The notes beneath the pieces were generated by a model. The model worked only from the letters and a program-made list of their open reading frames with translations, was not told the DNA's origin and ran no database searches. Source: Streptomyces hirsutus (GTDB taxonomy: Bacteria; Actinomycetota; Actinomycetes; Streptomycetales; Streptomycetaceae). Taken from it: a stretch of 44,582 bases of DNA. The stretch covers positions 1 through 44,582 of the forward strand of contig NZ_LIQT01000051.1 of the NCBI RefSeq assembly GCF_001418415.1, written 5' to 3'. Position numbers and translations under genes: made by a program. Positions 24,970 through 32,146 of the stretch are shown here, in pieces; the stretch's first letter is position 1; every line of letters begins with the position of its first letter.

Positions 24970-26211
24970 TCACTCGTTGGGGGACTCCGTTGCCAGTGGG
25001 ATACCGCACCGCCAGCAGTCGTTCGCGTGGTCGTCCTGGCAGACGTAGCGGATGGCACCATCCACGCACCATTCGGCGGCCTCCTCGGACAGCAGGTCGG
25101 GCCCGGCAAGGAGTAGCCGACGAAATTCCGTGGTGTCCGCAATGTCGGCCGGGCGGTTGGTGAACCACTCGTCGAACCAAGGCTTGTCCCGGTGCATGCG
25201 CCAGTGCGCATTCTCCCGGTCGTCGACAGCCGTAAGGAACCGATCGACGATGCGCCCCCAACTCGGAGCTCCGAACCAGCCGTTGTCGGACGCGCAGAAG
25301 GATTCGATCAGGGTTCGCAGGCCGAATTCCTTCTCGTGAAGGCAGTACCTTCGCCCCCATGAGATCGCGACCTGTGCCATCTCCGCGAGTTCTTCTCGCG
25401 GATCAACCTCGTGCGCCGGGTCGTCAGCGTTGTGGCAGGCCAGCCCGAGCTCGAGCACGGACTGCCCTGTCGGTAGAACCCGAGACGGGTTGACGATCGC
25501 GAGACCGACAGCGATCCAGTCGACATGGTCGAACGACAGCATCGAGCGCACGAGTCGGGTGGTTGCCACGTTGATCCGCATCATCGTGCCGTCGTGGAGC
25601 GGACTCATACCGGCATGCCAGTTCTCGACGGGTGTGTTGCGCCACACGGCGAGCGTGATGCGGGTGGCAGCCAGCCACAGCAGGGCGTCGTCGTCAAGGT
25701 GCCCGAACCGCTTGGCACACTCCTGGGCCCCGTAGGGGATCAACTCTCCCGGTTTCGGCCACCTATGGCTGTCAGGCCCTTCAGGCGCGTACTCGTAGTC
25801 GCCGGCGTACTCGTCGAGGATCTCGCTCAACTCGGCTGCGCTGTAAGCCTCGCTGTACTCGGAGCCGTCCGGCCCCTCGACGGTGTACATGTCGTGGTCC
25901 CATGACACATACACGTCGTCCCAGAGCACGACGTCGTCGCACTCGATGGCGTTATCCGTCACAACCGGCCTGATGGTGATCGGCGCAGTACGCCCGTCGG
26001 TTCGCTCGCCGTCCTTCTTGGCGGCCCATGCGGTGATGATCCCGAGCGGCTTCGGAAGGAGAGGGCCGACCTCGGTGATGCTGAACGGCTCGTCGTCGTC
26101 ATCGGTGTCGAACCGGCTGTTGACGAACGCGACCGCCTCGGAGGGCGTGCTGACGATGGACTGGGTACCACTCTGGTTGTCAACCACTCGCCACAACGCG
26201 CTGTTCTTCAT
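24970..26211 (-). CDS. Hypothetical 413-residue cargo protein with C-terminal Cys cluster
   Basis: ATG 26211 (MKNSALWRVVDNQSGTQSIV) is chosen because GGAGAG precedes it; the longer frame to 26454 is not plausible. The protein is strongly acidic in its first 160 residues (DTDDDDEPFSITEV, ECDDVVLWDDVYVSWDHD). The middle part is helical (RLVRSMLSFDHVDWIAVGLA). At the very end CVDGAIRYVCQDDHANDCWRC gives four Cys and one His within about 20 residues, like a small zinc-ribbon. There is no signal peptide. I do not recognise the family. It is divergent from the 26495 gene with 283 bases between the starts. Confidence 0.7.
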   Translation of the reverse strand: MKNSALWRVVDNQSGTQSIVSTPSEAVAFVNSRFDTDDDDEPFSITEVGPLLPKPLGIITAWAAKKDGERTDGRTAPITIRPVVTDNAIECDDVVLWDDVYVSWDHDMYTVEGPDGSEYSEAYSAAELSEILDEYAGDYEYAPEGPDSHRWPKPGELIPYGAQECAKRFGHLDDDALLWLAATRITLAVWRNTPVENWHAGMSPLHDGTMMRINVATTRLVRSMLSFDHVDWIAVGLAIVNPSRVLPTGQSVLELGLACHNADDPAHEVDPREELAEMAQVAISWGRRYCLHEKEFGLRTLIESFCASDNGWFGAPSWGRIVDRFLTAVDDRENAHWRMHRDKPWFDEWFTNRPADIADTTEFRRLLLAGPDLLSEEAAEWCVDGAIRYVCQDDHANDCWRCGIPLATESPNE

Positions 26212-26494
26212 GATGCTCTCCGATCGCGGTGAATGCACCCGGGGCGGGTGCGATGCACCGGGTCGCTCGATACTGACTCCGATTAGGTGCTCAAAGGGGC
26301 CGGGCTGACAGGCTGCACTCGTGGCTCTTAACGATGCCTGGACGCCGGTTGGGCCGAACCACCCCCGAGCAGACCAGGGAAGCCGCCGTTTTCCGGTGCT
26401 GGCGGTCTCGGGGCCGGCCCCGTCTCGCCGAACTCTAGGCGCAGGGTCTGACATTCGAACCGGGCAGCACGTTCATGTGGTCGACAATGAGCCC
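26212..26494. promoter_or_regulatory. Divergent promoter region in the cargo
   Basis: The region separates the 413-residue gene (-) and the 198-residue gene (+). The plus-strand frame is open from 26321 but its composition before 26495 does not look protein-coding. No clear operator palindrome was found. Confidence 0.35.
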
Positions 26495-27091
26495 ATGGAC
26501 GTTCCTGAGTTGCTCGAAGCAGCTTCTCTGCTGGTTCCGGAAGAGACCGCCACCGAGAACGACATCACGGTGCGAGACATCTGGGACTACCTCGTCCACG
26601 ACGAGTGGGAGATCGCCCTGGACCTGCTGGAGGAGCTCGGGGACGCCTGCTCGCTTCCTCTGGCCTTCTGGGAACAGCTCGCCGAAGCCGCTGAGCAGCT
26701 TCGGCTGGAGCGGAGCGCGAGGTGGTGCCATTGGCGATGCTCCGAACTCCGCAACGGTGCGATCAGGGCGGATCTGACGCTCCGCCCCGCCGCCGAGGCG
26801 CGACGCACGGCGCCGATCCCCGGCGCCGGTGTTCTGCGACCCATGTGGGACATCGGACACTTCTCACCCACCGGCGGACGCGCGGTGAGCATCGCTGGGC
26901 TCTGGGTTGAGAACACGCCTGTGCTGGAGCCCGGAGGACGAGCCACGGTTCGCCTTGTGCCCCTCATTCCCTCCCACTGGACGCACGTCCAGCCCGGCCA
27001 GCAGATCACCATGCACCAAAACAGAGCCGTGGCCGGCACCGCAGTCATCTTGGAGGTCCGGCGCCCTGCCACGACCATGCCCGCGCGATGA
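26495..27091 (+). CDS. Hypothetical cargo protein with EF-Tu-like beta-barrel C-terminus
   Basis: The 198-residue protein starts at ATG 26495 (MDVPELLEAASLLVPEETAT). Residues 1-100 are helical and acidic (DIWDYLVHDEWEIALDLLEELGD). The second half reads LRPMWDIGHFSPTGGRAVSIAGLWVENTPV, LEPGGRATVRLVPLIPSHW and VQPGQQITMHQNRAVAGTAVILEVR. That order (Gly-rich strand, EPGG-xV-x-L-P, PG-x-I-x-x-x-E/Q-x-R-x-V-A-x-G) resembles domain 3 of EF-Tu-type translation factors. Function is unknown; an RNA- or ribosome-linked role would be speculation. It is the last gene before the left end of the transposon. Confidence 0.65.
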   Translation: MDVPELLEAASLLVPEETATENDITVRDIWDYLVHDEWEIALDLLEELGDACSLPLAFWEQLAEAAEQLRLERSARWCHWRCSELRNGAIRADLTLRPAAEARRTAPIPGAGVLRPMWDIGHFSPTGGRAVSIAGLWVENTPVLEPGGRATVRLVPLIPSHWTHVQPGQQITMHQNRAVAGTAVILEVRRPATTMPAR

Positions 27092-27187
27092 CATGAGCCG
27101 CTGGTGCACGTATCTCCGTACGTAGTGGTGCACCCGGACCGGGTAGTCGGACAGGCGGTGCAGCGTGCTGGACAGCCTGAGGAAAGT

Positions 27188-27287
27188 GACACCGATCTGA
27201 GACAGCCGTCGGCCGACACCGCGTGAGACTGAAGAGGGACATCCAGGTCACAGCGTCGGCACATGACACCGAAAGTGAGAACCTACA
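27188..27287. repeat. Transposon left end with three spaced TnsB-type sites
   Basis: The core GACACCGnnnTGAGA recurs three times in the same orientation: GACACCGATCTGAGAC at 27188-27203, GACACCGCGTGAGACT at 27215-27230, and the terminal GACACCGAAAGTGAGA...CTACA at 27265-27287. Wider spacing than in the right end is the same asymmetry as in Tn7. The last site is the terminal inverted repeat. Confidence 0.82.
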
Positions 27288-27292
27288 TCCCT
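27288..27292. repeat. 5-bp target site duplication, distal side
   Basis: TCCCT immediately follows the terminal ACA of the left end and equals 15872-15876. Joining the flanks gives the inferred empty site CCGGT-TCCCT-CCCCG behind dnaB. Confidence 0.9.
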
Positions 27293-27339
27293 CCCCGCTG
27301 AGTAGCCCAGCCATCAGCCGCAGTGCTTGACTCCTCCGC

Positions 27340-28110
27340 ATGTCAACGACTCTTGGCGCGTCACGACCTGACCAGGCCGCCTACATGCTCCGAGCGGCAG
27401 CCGGCGTCGGCCGCGGCTACAAGCGGGAGTTGATGAACCTGCTGGACCTCCAGCAGGGGCAGACGGCACTCGACGTGGGATGCGGTCCGGGCGCCGACCT
27501 GCCGGAGCTGGCCGAACGCGTCGGCGTCAGGGGCACGGTGATCGGAGTCGACCGTGACCCGGCGATGCTCATCGAGGCCCGTCGGCGCACGACAGACCTG
27601 TCGGCAGTGGAGATCCGGGAGGGAGACGCTCATTCCCTGCCCGTCGCGCCGAGGTCAGTGGACCGGGCCAAGATCGACCGGGTTCTCATGCACGTCGTCG
27701 AGCCCGCCGATGTCCTGGCACAACTCCACTCGGTCACCCGGCCAGGTGCGCGGATCGGCCTTGCCGAGCCTGATTGGGACACCCTGGCCGTCGACGCGGA
27801 GGATCTCGGCACAAGCCGCGCCTTCACGCGCTACACCACCTCGGAAGTGGTCCGGCACGCCACCATCGGCCGCAGCCTCGCCCGCCACGCAGAGCAAGCC
27901 GGCTTCACCGTCGAGACGGTGATCGCCACGGCACCGGTCTTCCTCGACTTTCAGGACGCGGATCACACACTGGGACTGGGCCGCAACCTGCAACAGGCCA
28001 TCCAGGACGGTCACATCGACGAAGAACGTGGCCGTCGCTGGTTCACCTCTCTTTCCGAGGGATCCTTCTTCGCTTCCTTCGTGCTCGTCAGCGTGATCTG
28101 CTCCCGCTGA
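27340..28110 (+). CDS. SAM-dependent methyltransferase
   Basis: This 256-residue class I methyltransferase has motif I LDVGCGPGADLPEL (about 46-60), VIGVDRDPAMLIEARRR for motif II, and VEIREGDAHSLPV for motif III. It then has DRAKIDRVLMHVVEPADVLA and RPGARIGLAEPDWDTLAVD in place of the post-motif region. Such proteins methylate small molecules, often in secondary or lipid metabolism; the substrate is not evident. It starts 48 bases outside the transposon, after the second TCCCT, so it belongs to the host chromosome and would be the gene next to dnaB in the empty site. A ribosome site is not obvious before ATG 27340. Confidence 0.85.
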   Translation: MSTTLGASRPDQAAYMLRAAAGVGRGYKRELMNLLDLQQGQTALDVGCGPGADLPELAERVGVRGTVIGVDRDPAMLIEARRRTTDLSAVEIREGDAHSLPVAPRSVDRAKIDRVLMHVVEPADVLAQLHSVTRPGARIGLAEPDWDTLAVDAEDLGTSRAFTRYTTSEVVRHATIGRSLARHAEQAGFTVETVIATAPVFLDFQDADHTLGLGRNLQQAIQDGHIDEERGRRWFTSLSEGSFFASFVLVSVICSR

Positions 28111-28118
28111 CGAGCACG
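28080..28118 (+). terminator. Hairpin at the end of the methyltransferase gene
   Basis: A 14-bp perfect stem (CGTGCTCGTCAGCG, arms 28080-28093 and 28105-28118) overlaps the last codons and stop of the methyltransferase. Confidence 0.7.
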
Positions 28119-28201
28119 AAGGACGGACGCGGCGCCGGCGGCTCCGGCGTTCCGGCCGCCGACTTCGTACGGGCGGAACCCGCACCTGGTGAACTGAGGG
28201 C

Positions 28202-29578
28202 ATGACGACACATCAGGAAGAACTGCTGGCCGGCACGCGTCGGGCATTGCTGCACCGGATCGCCGTTGCCCAGGCGGAGGAGCGTGCTCCGTCGCTCGTC
28301 GCGACCGTGGTACGGGGCGGAGAGACCGTATGGACAGGGGCGCGGACGTCGGTGGAGGGACATGCGCCGGACGAGGACGTGCAGTACCGCATCGGCTCCG
28401 TCACCAAGACGTTCACCGCCGTACTGGTCCTCCAGTTGCGCGATGAGGGGGTGATCGACCTCGGGGACCCGCTGGAGAAACATCTGCCGGGTACGGGCGT
28501 GGGGGAGGCGACCCTCGTCGAACTGCTCGGCGGCCTGGCGGCCGAGACGCCGGGGCCCTGGTGGGAGCGCACCCCCGGCTCACTGCGGCCCGACCTGGCC
28601 GATGTCCTGGGCGAGCGGCCTCTGGTGCACCCGGTCGGCCGGCGGTTCCACTACTCGAATCCCGGATACGCGCTGCTCGGCGCGCTTGTGGAGAAGCTGC
28701 GCGGTGCCACGTGGGAGGAGGTGCTCCGACGCGATGTGCTCGAGCCCTTGAGCCTGCGCCGGACGGGTGTGCGTCCGAAGGCGCCGCATGCGGGTGGCTG
28801 GGCGGTGCATCCGTGGGCCGACGTGATGCTGCGCGAGCCGGCCGAGGATCTCGGGAGGATGGCGCCGGCGGGACAACTCTGGTCCACCGCAGGTGACCTG
28901 GCGCGCTTCGCGGCCTTCCTGGCCAACGGGGACGCCCGCGTGCTGAGTATCGAGTCGTTGCGGGAGATGAGGAGACCGGCGGCGCCGGCAGAGGCGACGG
29001 ACGTGGCGAGCGGCTATGCCTATGGCCTGGGGCTGGAGTTGCGTCACCGGGACGGGCGGGCTCTTGTCGGGCACACAGGATCGCTGCCGGGCTTCCTCGC
29101 CTGTCTTGCGATCGGTGTGGAGGACGACGTGGCCGCGGTGGTCCTGGCCAATTGCACTTCGGGGCCCATGCCGTTCCCGGTGGCTGCCGATCTCGTCCGG
29201 ATCGTCGCCGAGGCGGAACCGCGTATCCCTGCTCCCTGGCGACCGTTGCGGGAGTTCGATTCCACGCTGCTGGAGCTGGTGGGTCAGTGGTATTGGGGGA
29301 CGCAGGGCTTCGCTCTGCGGTTGTCGGCCGACGGGCTGCTGTCGTTGGAGCCGCTGTCCGGCACGGGCCGTCGCGCCCGCTTCCGCTCGAACGGCGACGG
29401 AACCTGGACCGGACTGGAGGGTTACTACGCCGGAGAGCTCCTGAAGCCCGTACGGCGGCCGGACGGATCAGTGAGCCATCTGGACCTCGTGTCCTTCGTG
29501 TTCGGCCGTCAGCCGTACGAGGAAGGGGCTTCTGTGCCGGGCGGAGTGGACCCTGAAGGATGGCGGGGGATCGGTTAG
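28202..29578 (+). CDS. Serine hydrolase of the class C beta-lactamase / S12 peptidase fold
   Basis: The 458-residue protein has the three motifs of the family: S66-V-T-K69 (IGSVTKTF), the Tyr motif YSNPGY (near residue 157) and HTG (VGHTGSLPGF, near residue 288). An additional domain of about 100 residues after residue 350 (QWYWGTQGFALRLSADGLLSLEPL) resembles the lipocalin-like extension often found in this group. No signal peptide is visible, so it is probably a cytoplasmic esterase, amidase or D-amino-acid peptidase instead of a secreted beta-lactamase. It begins 91 bases after the methyltransferase. Confidence 0.88.
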   Translation: MTTHQEELLAGTRRALLHRIAVAQAEERAPSLVATVVRGGETVWTGARTSVEGHAPDEDVQYRIGSVTKTFTAVLVLQLRDEGVIDLGDPLEKHLPGTGVGEATLVELLGGLAAETPGPWWERTPGSLRPDLADVLGERPLVHPVGRRFHYSNPGYALLGALVEKLRGATWEEVLRRDVLEPLSLRRTGVRPKAPHAGGWAVHPWADVMLREPAEDLGRMAPAGQLWSTAGDLARFAAFLANGDARVLSIESLREMRRPAAPAEATDVASGYAYGLGLELRHRDGRALVGHTGSLPGFLACLAIGVEDDVAAVVLANCTSGPMPFPVAADLVRIVAEAEPRIPAPWRPLREFDSTLLELVGQWYWGTQGFALRLSADGLLSLEPLSGTGRRARFRSNGDGTWTGLEGYYAGELLKPVRRPDGSVSHLDLVSFVFGRQPYEEGASVPGGVDPEGWRGIG

Positions 29579-29609
29579 GAATCGCACGCCCAGCCTGCCC
29601 GGGGTGTGT

Positions 29610-29628
29610 CGGAGGTCGAAGACCTCCG
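29610..29628. terminator. Small hairpin between convergent genes
   Basis: CGGAGGTC/GACCTCCG with loop GAA lies 32 bases after the serine hydrolase stop and before the convergent acetyltransferase. Confidence 0.55.
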
Positions 29629-29643
29629 GGAGTCCGCAGGGCT

Positions 29644-29657
29644 GTTTCACGTGAAAC
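29644..29657. promoter_or_regulatory. parS: parS site within a 24-bp palindrome
   Basis: A perfect GTTTCACGTGAAAC is extended on both sides to a perfect palindrome at 29639-29662 (half-site GGGCTGTTTCAC). It lies between the convergent serine hydrolase and acetyltransferase genes, so it may also act as a terminator hairpin. Confidence 0.92.
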
Positions 29658-29672
29658 AGCCCTCCGTCGTCC

Positions 29673-30125
29673 TTACAGCGCCAGCTTGAAGCCCACGTGG
29701 GAAGCCGAGAAGCCGAGCCGTTCGTAGAACTGGTGGGCCTCGGTGCGGGTGTTGTCGGAGGTCAACTGGACCAACTGGCATCCCTGGCGGCGGGATTCGC
29801 CGATGGCCCACTCGATGAGCCGGGTCCCCAGACCGCTGCCACGTTCGTCGGCGTGAATGCGGACGCCTTCGATGATCGATCGCGTGGAGCCGCGACGGGA
29901 CAGCCCGGGAATGATGGTGAGCTGGAGTGTGCCGACGACACGGCCCTTGTGGACCGCGACGACCAGATGCTGGTTCGGGTCGGTGCTGAGCCGCTCCAGC
30001 GCGGCCAGGTATGGACCGAGGTCGTCCGGAGACTCGCGCTGCGCCCCCAAGGTGTCGTCCGCGAGCATGCCGACGATCGCGGGGACGTCGGGGGCAGCCG
30101 CGGCACGTATCTCAAGATTTTCCAT
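29673..30125 (-). CDS. GNAT-family N-acetyltransferase
   Basis: The 150-residue protein shows the GNAT core: IRAAAAPDVPAIVGML at the N-terminus, VVGTLQLTIIPGLSRRGS, then the acetyl-CoA loop RIHADERGSGLGTRLIEWAI and the C-terminal TEAHQFYERLGFSASHVGFK. It transfers an acetyl group to an amine; the substrate is unknown. The marR-family gene ends upstream on the same strand and the two are 38 bases apart. Confidence 0.92.
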   Translation of the reverse strand: MENLEIRAAAAPDVPAIVGMLADDTLGAQRESPDDLGPYLAALERLSTDPNQHLVVAVHKGRVVGTLQLTIIPGLSRRGSTRSIIEGVRIHADERGSGLGTRLIEWAIGESRRQGCQLVQLTSDNTRTEAHQFYERLGFSASHVGFKLAL

Positions 30126-30163
30126 GGCGGCACCTTACGCAGGCCCGCGCCGACGCGGTCGGC

Positions 30164-30628
30164 TCATGCCGGTACGGATGTCTTCAGTGTCTCCACCGTG
30201 CGGACCAGTGGGGCCAGGTCGGGGTTTTTCGCCGCTGCGTCGAGCGCTTCGCGCAGCGCGGAGTCGTTGGTCGGCCGCGCCTTCTCGAGAAGAGCGAGGC
30301 CGGCCTGCGTGACGTTGGTGTAGATGCCGCGCCGGTCCGTGGGGCACAGGTAGCGCGCCAGCAGGCCACGGTCCTCGAGCCGGGTGACCAGGCGGGTGGT
30401 GGCGCTCTGGCTGAGTACGACCGCGTCTGCCACCTGTTTCATCTGGAGATGCCCCCCTTCGCCGTCGTGCTGTCGGCTCAGCACATCGAGCAGGGAGTAC
30501 TCCCGCACGCTCAGATCGTGCTGAGCCTGGAGAGCCCGCTCGATGTGGGCCTCGATTCTCCCGTGCAGCAGGGAGAGCGCGCACCAGCCCTGCGCAAGGG
30601 CGGTGAGTGCGGGGTCCGTGGCTGTCAT
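30164..30628 (-). CDS. MarR-family transcriptional regulator
   Basis: The 154-residue protein has the MarR winged helix: LSVREYSLLDVLSRQH, then QMKQVADAVVLSQSATTRLVTRLEDRGLLAR, then CPTDRRGIYTNVTQAGLALLE with the DRRG wing. The ATG at 30628 is preferred (GGGAAAC upstream) over the 30715 frame start. It is divergent from an MFS exporter gene, the classic arrangement in which a MarR protein represses an efflux pump and is released by a ligand. The repeats at 30718-30754 are candidate operators. Confidence 0.92.
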   Translation of the reverse strand: MTATDPALTALAQGWCALSLLHGRIEAHIERALQAQHDLSVREYSLLDVLSRQHDGEGGHLQMKQVADAVVLSQSATTRLVTRLEDRGLLARYLCPTDRRGIYTNVTQAGLALLEKARPTNDSALREALDAAAKNPDLAPLVRTVETLKTSVPA

Positions 30629-30717
30629 GGGCGTTTCCCTCCGTCCAGGAGCTGCTGAAACCAGAGTAGTGCAGGAGCGAGGTAGACCGCGTTTGCATGC
30701 ATCCCGCGTGTGCAACT

Positions 30718-30754
30718 ATTGTTTGAGCGCACAAAGTGATTCTGCAATTGTTTG
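30718..30754. promoter_or_regulatory. Candidate MarR operator in the divergent promoter
   Basis: ATTGTTTG occurs at 30718-30725 and again at 30747-30754 (29 bases apart) in the otherwise GC-rich gap. TTGT...ACAA at 30720-30734 is a short dyad between them. AT-rich short dyads are typical MarR targets. This is inference. Confidence 0.45.
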
Positions 30755-30771
30755 GGAAGGGCTGTCTCCTC

Positions 30772-31980
30772 ATGCCTCTCGCGCTTCTGGCCCTCGCGAT
30801 CGGGGCCTTCGGGATCGGAACGACCGAGTTCGTGATCATGGGTTTGCTGCCCGAGGTCGCCGACGACTTCGGTGTCTCCGTACCCACCGCCGGTCACCTG
30901 GTGACCGGCTACGCCCTGGGCGTCATGCTCGGCGCTCCGCTGATGACCGTGCTCGGCACCAAGATCTCCCGCAAGCGGATGCTGATGCTGCTGATGGGCC
31001 TGTTCATCGCCGGGAACCTGCTCTCGGCCCTGGCCCCGGTCTTCGGCCTCATGCTGCTCGGGCGGGTGATCGCCTCGCTGGCCCACGGCGCCTTCTTCGG
31101 GATCGGCTCGGTGGTCGCGGCCGGTCTGGTCGCCCCGCACAAGAAGGCCGGTGCCATCGCCCTGATGTTCACCGGGCTGACCGTGGCCAACGTCGTCGGT
31201 GTCCCTCTGGGCACCCTTGTCGGTCAGTCGGCCGGTTGGCGCATCACGTTCGGGCTCGTCGCCGTGCTCGGTGTCATCGGACTGGCCGGCATCGCCGGGC
31301 TCGTTCCCGACCTTCCCGCGCCCGAAGGCGTACGGCTGCGTCATGAACTGGCCGCCTTCAAGAACGTCCAGGTGCTGCTCGCCATGGCGATGACCGTCCT
31401 CGGATTCGGCGGTGTCTTCGCGGCCATCACCTATATCGCGCCGATGATGACGCAGGTCGCCGGCTTCGCGGACGGATCCGTCACCTGGCTGCTGGTCCTC
31501 TTCGGCCTGGGCATGGTCGGGGGCAACCTCGTCGGAGGCAGGTATGCGGACCGCGCCCTGATGCCCTTGCTGTACGTGTCCCTGGGCGCTCTCGCCGTCG
31601 TCCTCGCCCTCTTCACCCTGACCGCGCACCACAAGGTCCTGGCGGCCGTCACGATCATCCTGATCGGCGGCCTGGGCTTCGCCACCGTTCCGCCCCTGCA
31701 GAAGCGTGTTCTCGACCAGGCCCACGGGGCCCCCACCCTGGCCTCGGCCGTGAACATCGGCGCCTTCAACCTCGGCAACGCCCTGTCCGCCTGGCTCGGT
31801 GGCCTGGTGATCACGGCGGGCCTCGGCTACACCGCGCCCAACTGGGTCGGCGCCGTCCTCGCCGCGAGCGCCCTGGTGCTGGCCTTCGTCGCCGCCGCCC
31901 TCGACCGTCGGGACAAGGTCCTCAGCGTCGTGGACGGCGACCAGGTGTCCACCGAGCGGCAGGCCGCGGTCCCCCACTGA
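30772..31980 (+). CDS. MFS efflux transporter (DHA1 / AraJ-type)
   Basis: The 402-residue protein has twelve hydrophobic segments. It starts MPLALLALAIGAFGIGTTEFVIMGLLPEVADD, the hallmark of the arabinose-efflux/drug-H+ antiporter-1 group. Motif C-like and motif A-like features include ALGVMLGAPLMTVLGTKISRKRMLMLLM. ATG 30772 is preferred over 30736. The GGGAAGGG stretch lies about 11 bases before it. It is divergent from the marR gene and probably repressed by it. Substrate unknown. Confidence 0.9.
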   Translation: MPLALLALAIGAFGIGTTEFVIMGLLPEVADDFGVSVPTAGHLVTGYALGVMLGAPLMTVLGTKISRKRMLMLLMGLFIAGNLLSALAPVFGLMLLGRVIASLAHGAFFGIGSVVAAGLVAPHKKAGAIALMFTGLTVANVVGVPLGTLVGQSAGWRITFGLVAVLGVIGLAGIAGLVPDLPAPEGVRLRHELAAFKNVQVLLAMAMTVLGFGGVFAAITYIAPMMTQVAGFADGSVTWLLVLFGLGMVGGNLVGGRYADRALMPLLYVSLGALAVVLALFTLTAHHKVLAAVTIILIGGLGFATVPPLQKRVLDQAHGAPTLASAVNIGAFNLGNALSAWLGGLVITAGLGYTAPNWVGAVLAASALVLAFVAAALDRRDKVLSVVDGDQVSTERQAAVPH

Positions 31981-32054
31981 CCGGGAGGCCTGTGGCCATG
32001 AGGGGTGCGAGGGCCGCCCCCGTGCCCTCCGTGTCCACAGATTTCCTCGCCACC

Positions 32055-32090
32055 ACCACCGACATCACCTTCACCACCGACATCACTTCC
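32055..32090 (+). repeat. Two tandem 18-bp repeats before the GlcG-like gene
   Basis: ACCACCGACATCACCTTC (32055-32072) is followed at once by ACCACCGACATCACTTCC (32073-32090). They lie in the 166-base gap between the MFS and GlcG-like genes. Confidence 0.6.
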
Positions 32091-32146
32091 CTCCCAGATC
32101 TCACCTGTTCAAACGACACCCCCTGTACACGAGGAGTACCTGTTTC

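Larger units (their letters stand above)
15877..27287 (+). mobile_element. Complete Tn7-like transposon inserted behind dnaB
   Basis: The element is 11,411 bp. Its outermost 23 bases at 15877-15899 (TGTAGG...CGTGTC) match the reverse complement of 27265-27287 at 19 of 23 positions, both ends have the TGT...ACA termini of the Tn7 family, and the flanks are identical TCCCT. It encodes tnsA, tnsB, tnsC and tniQ in one overlapping operon read inward from the dnaB-proximal end, then uncharacterised cargo. This corresponds to Tn7, whose right end (next to tnsA) lies against glmS. Retention of intact frames, near-perfect ends and an exact duplication suggest a recent insertion and possibly an active element. 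No TnsE-like gene and no CRISPR array are present. Confidence 0.93.

Noticed and set aside
22702-27091. TnsE-like gene or CRISPR-Cas module in the cargo
   Set aside because: No frame resembles TnsE or Cas proteins, and no regularly spaced repeat array is visible.
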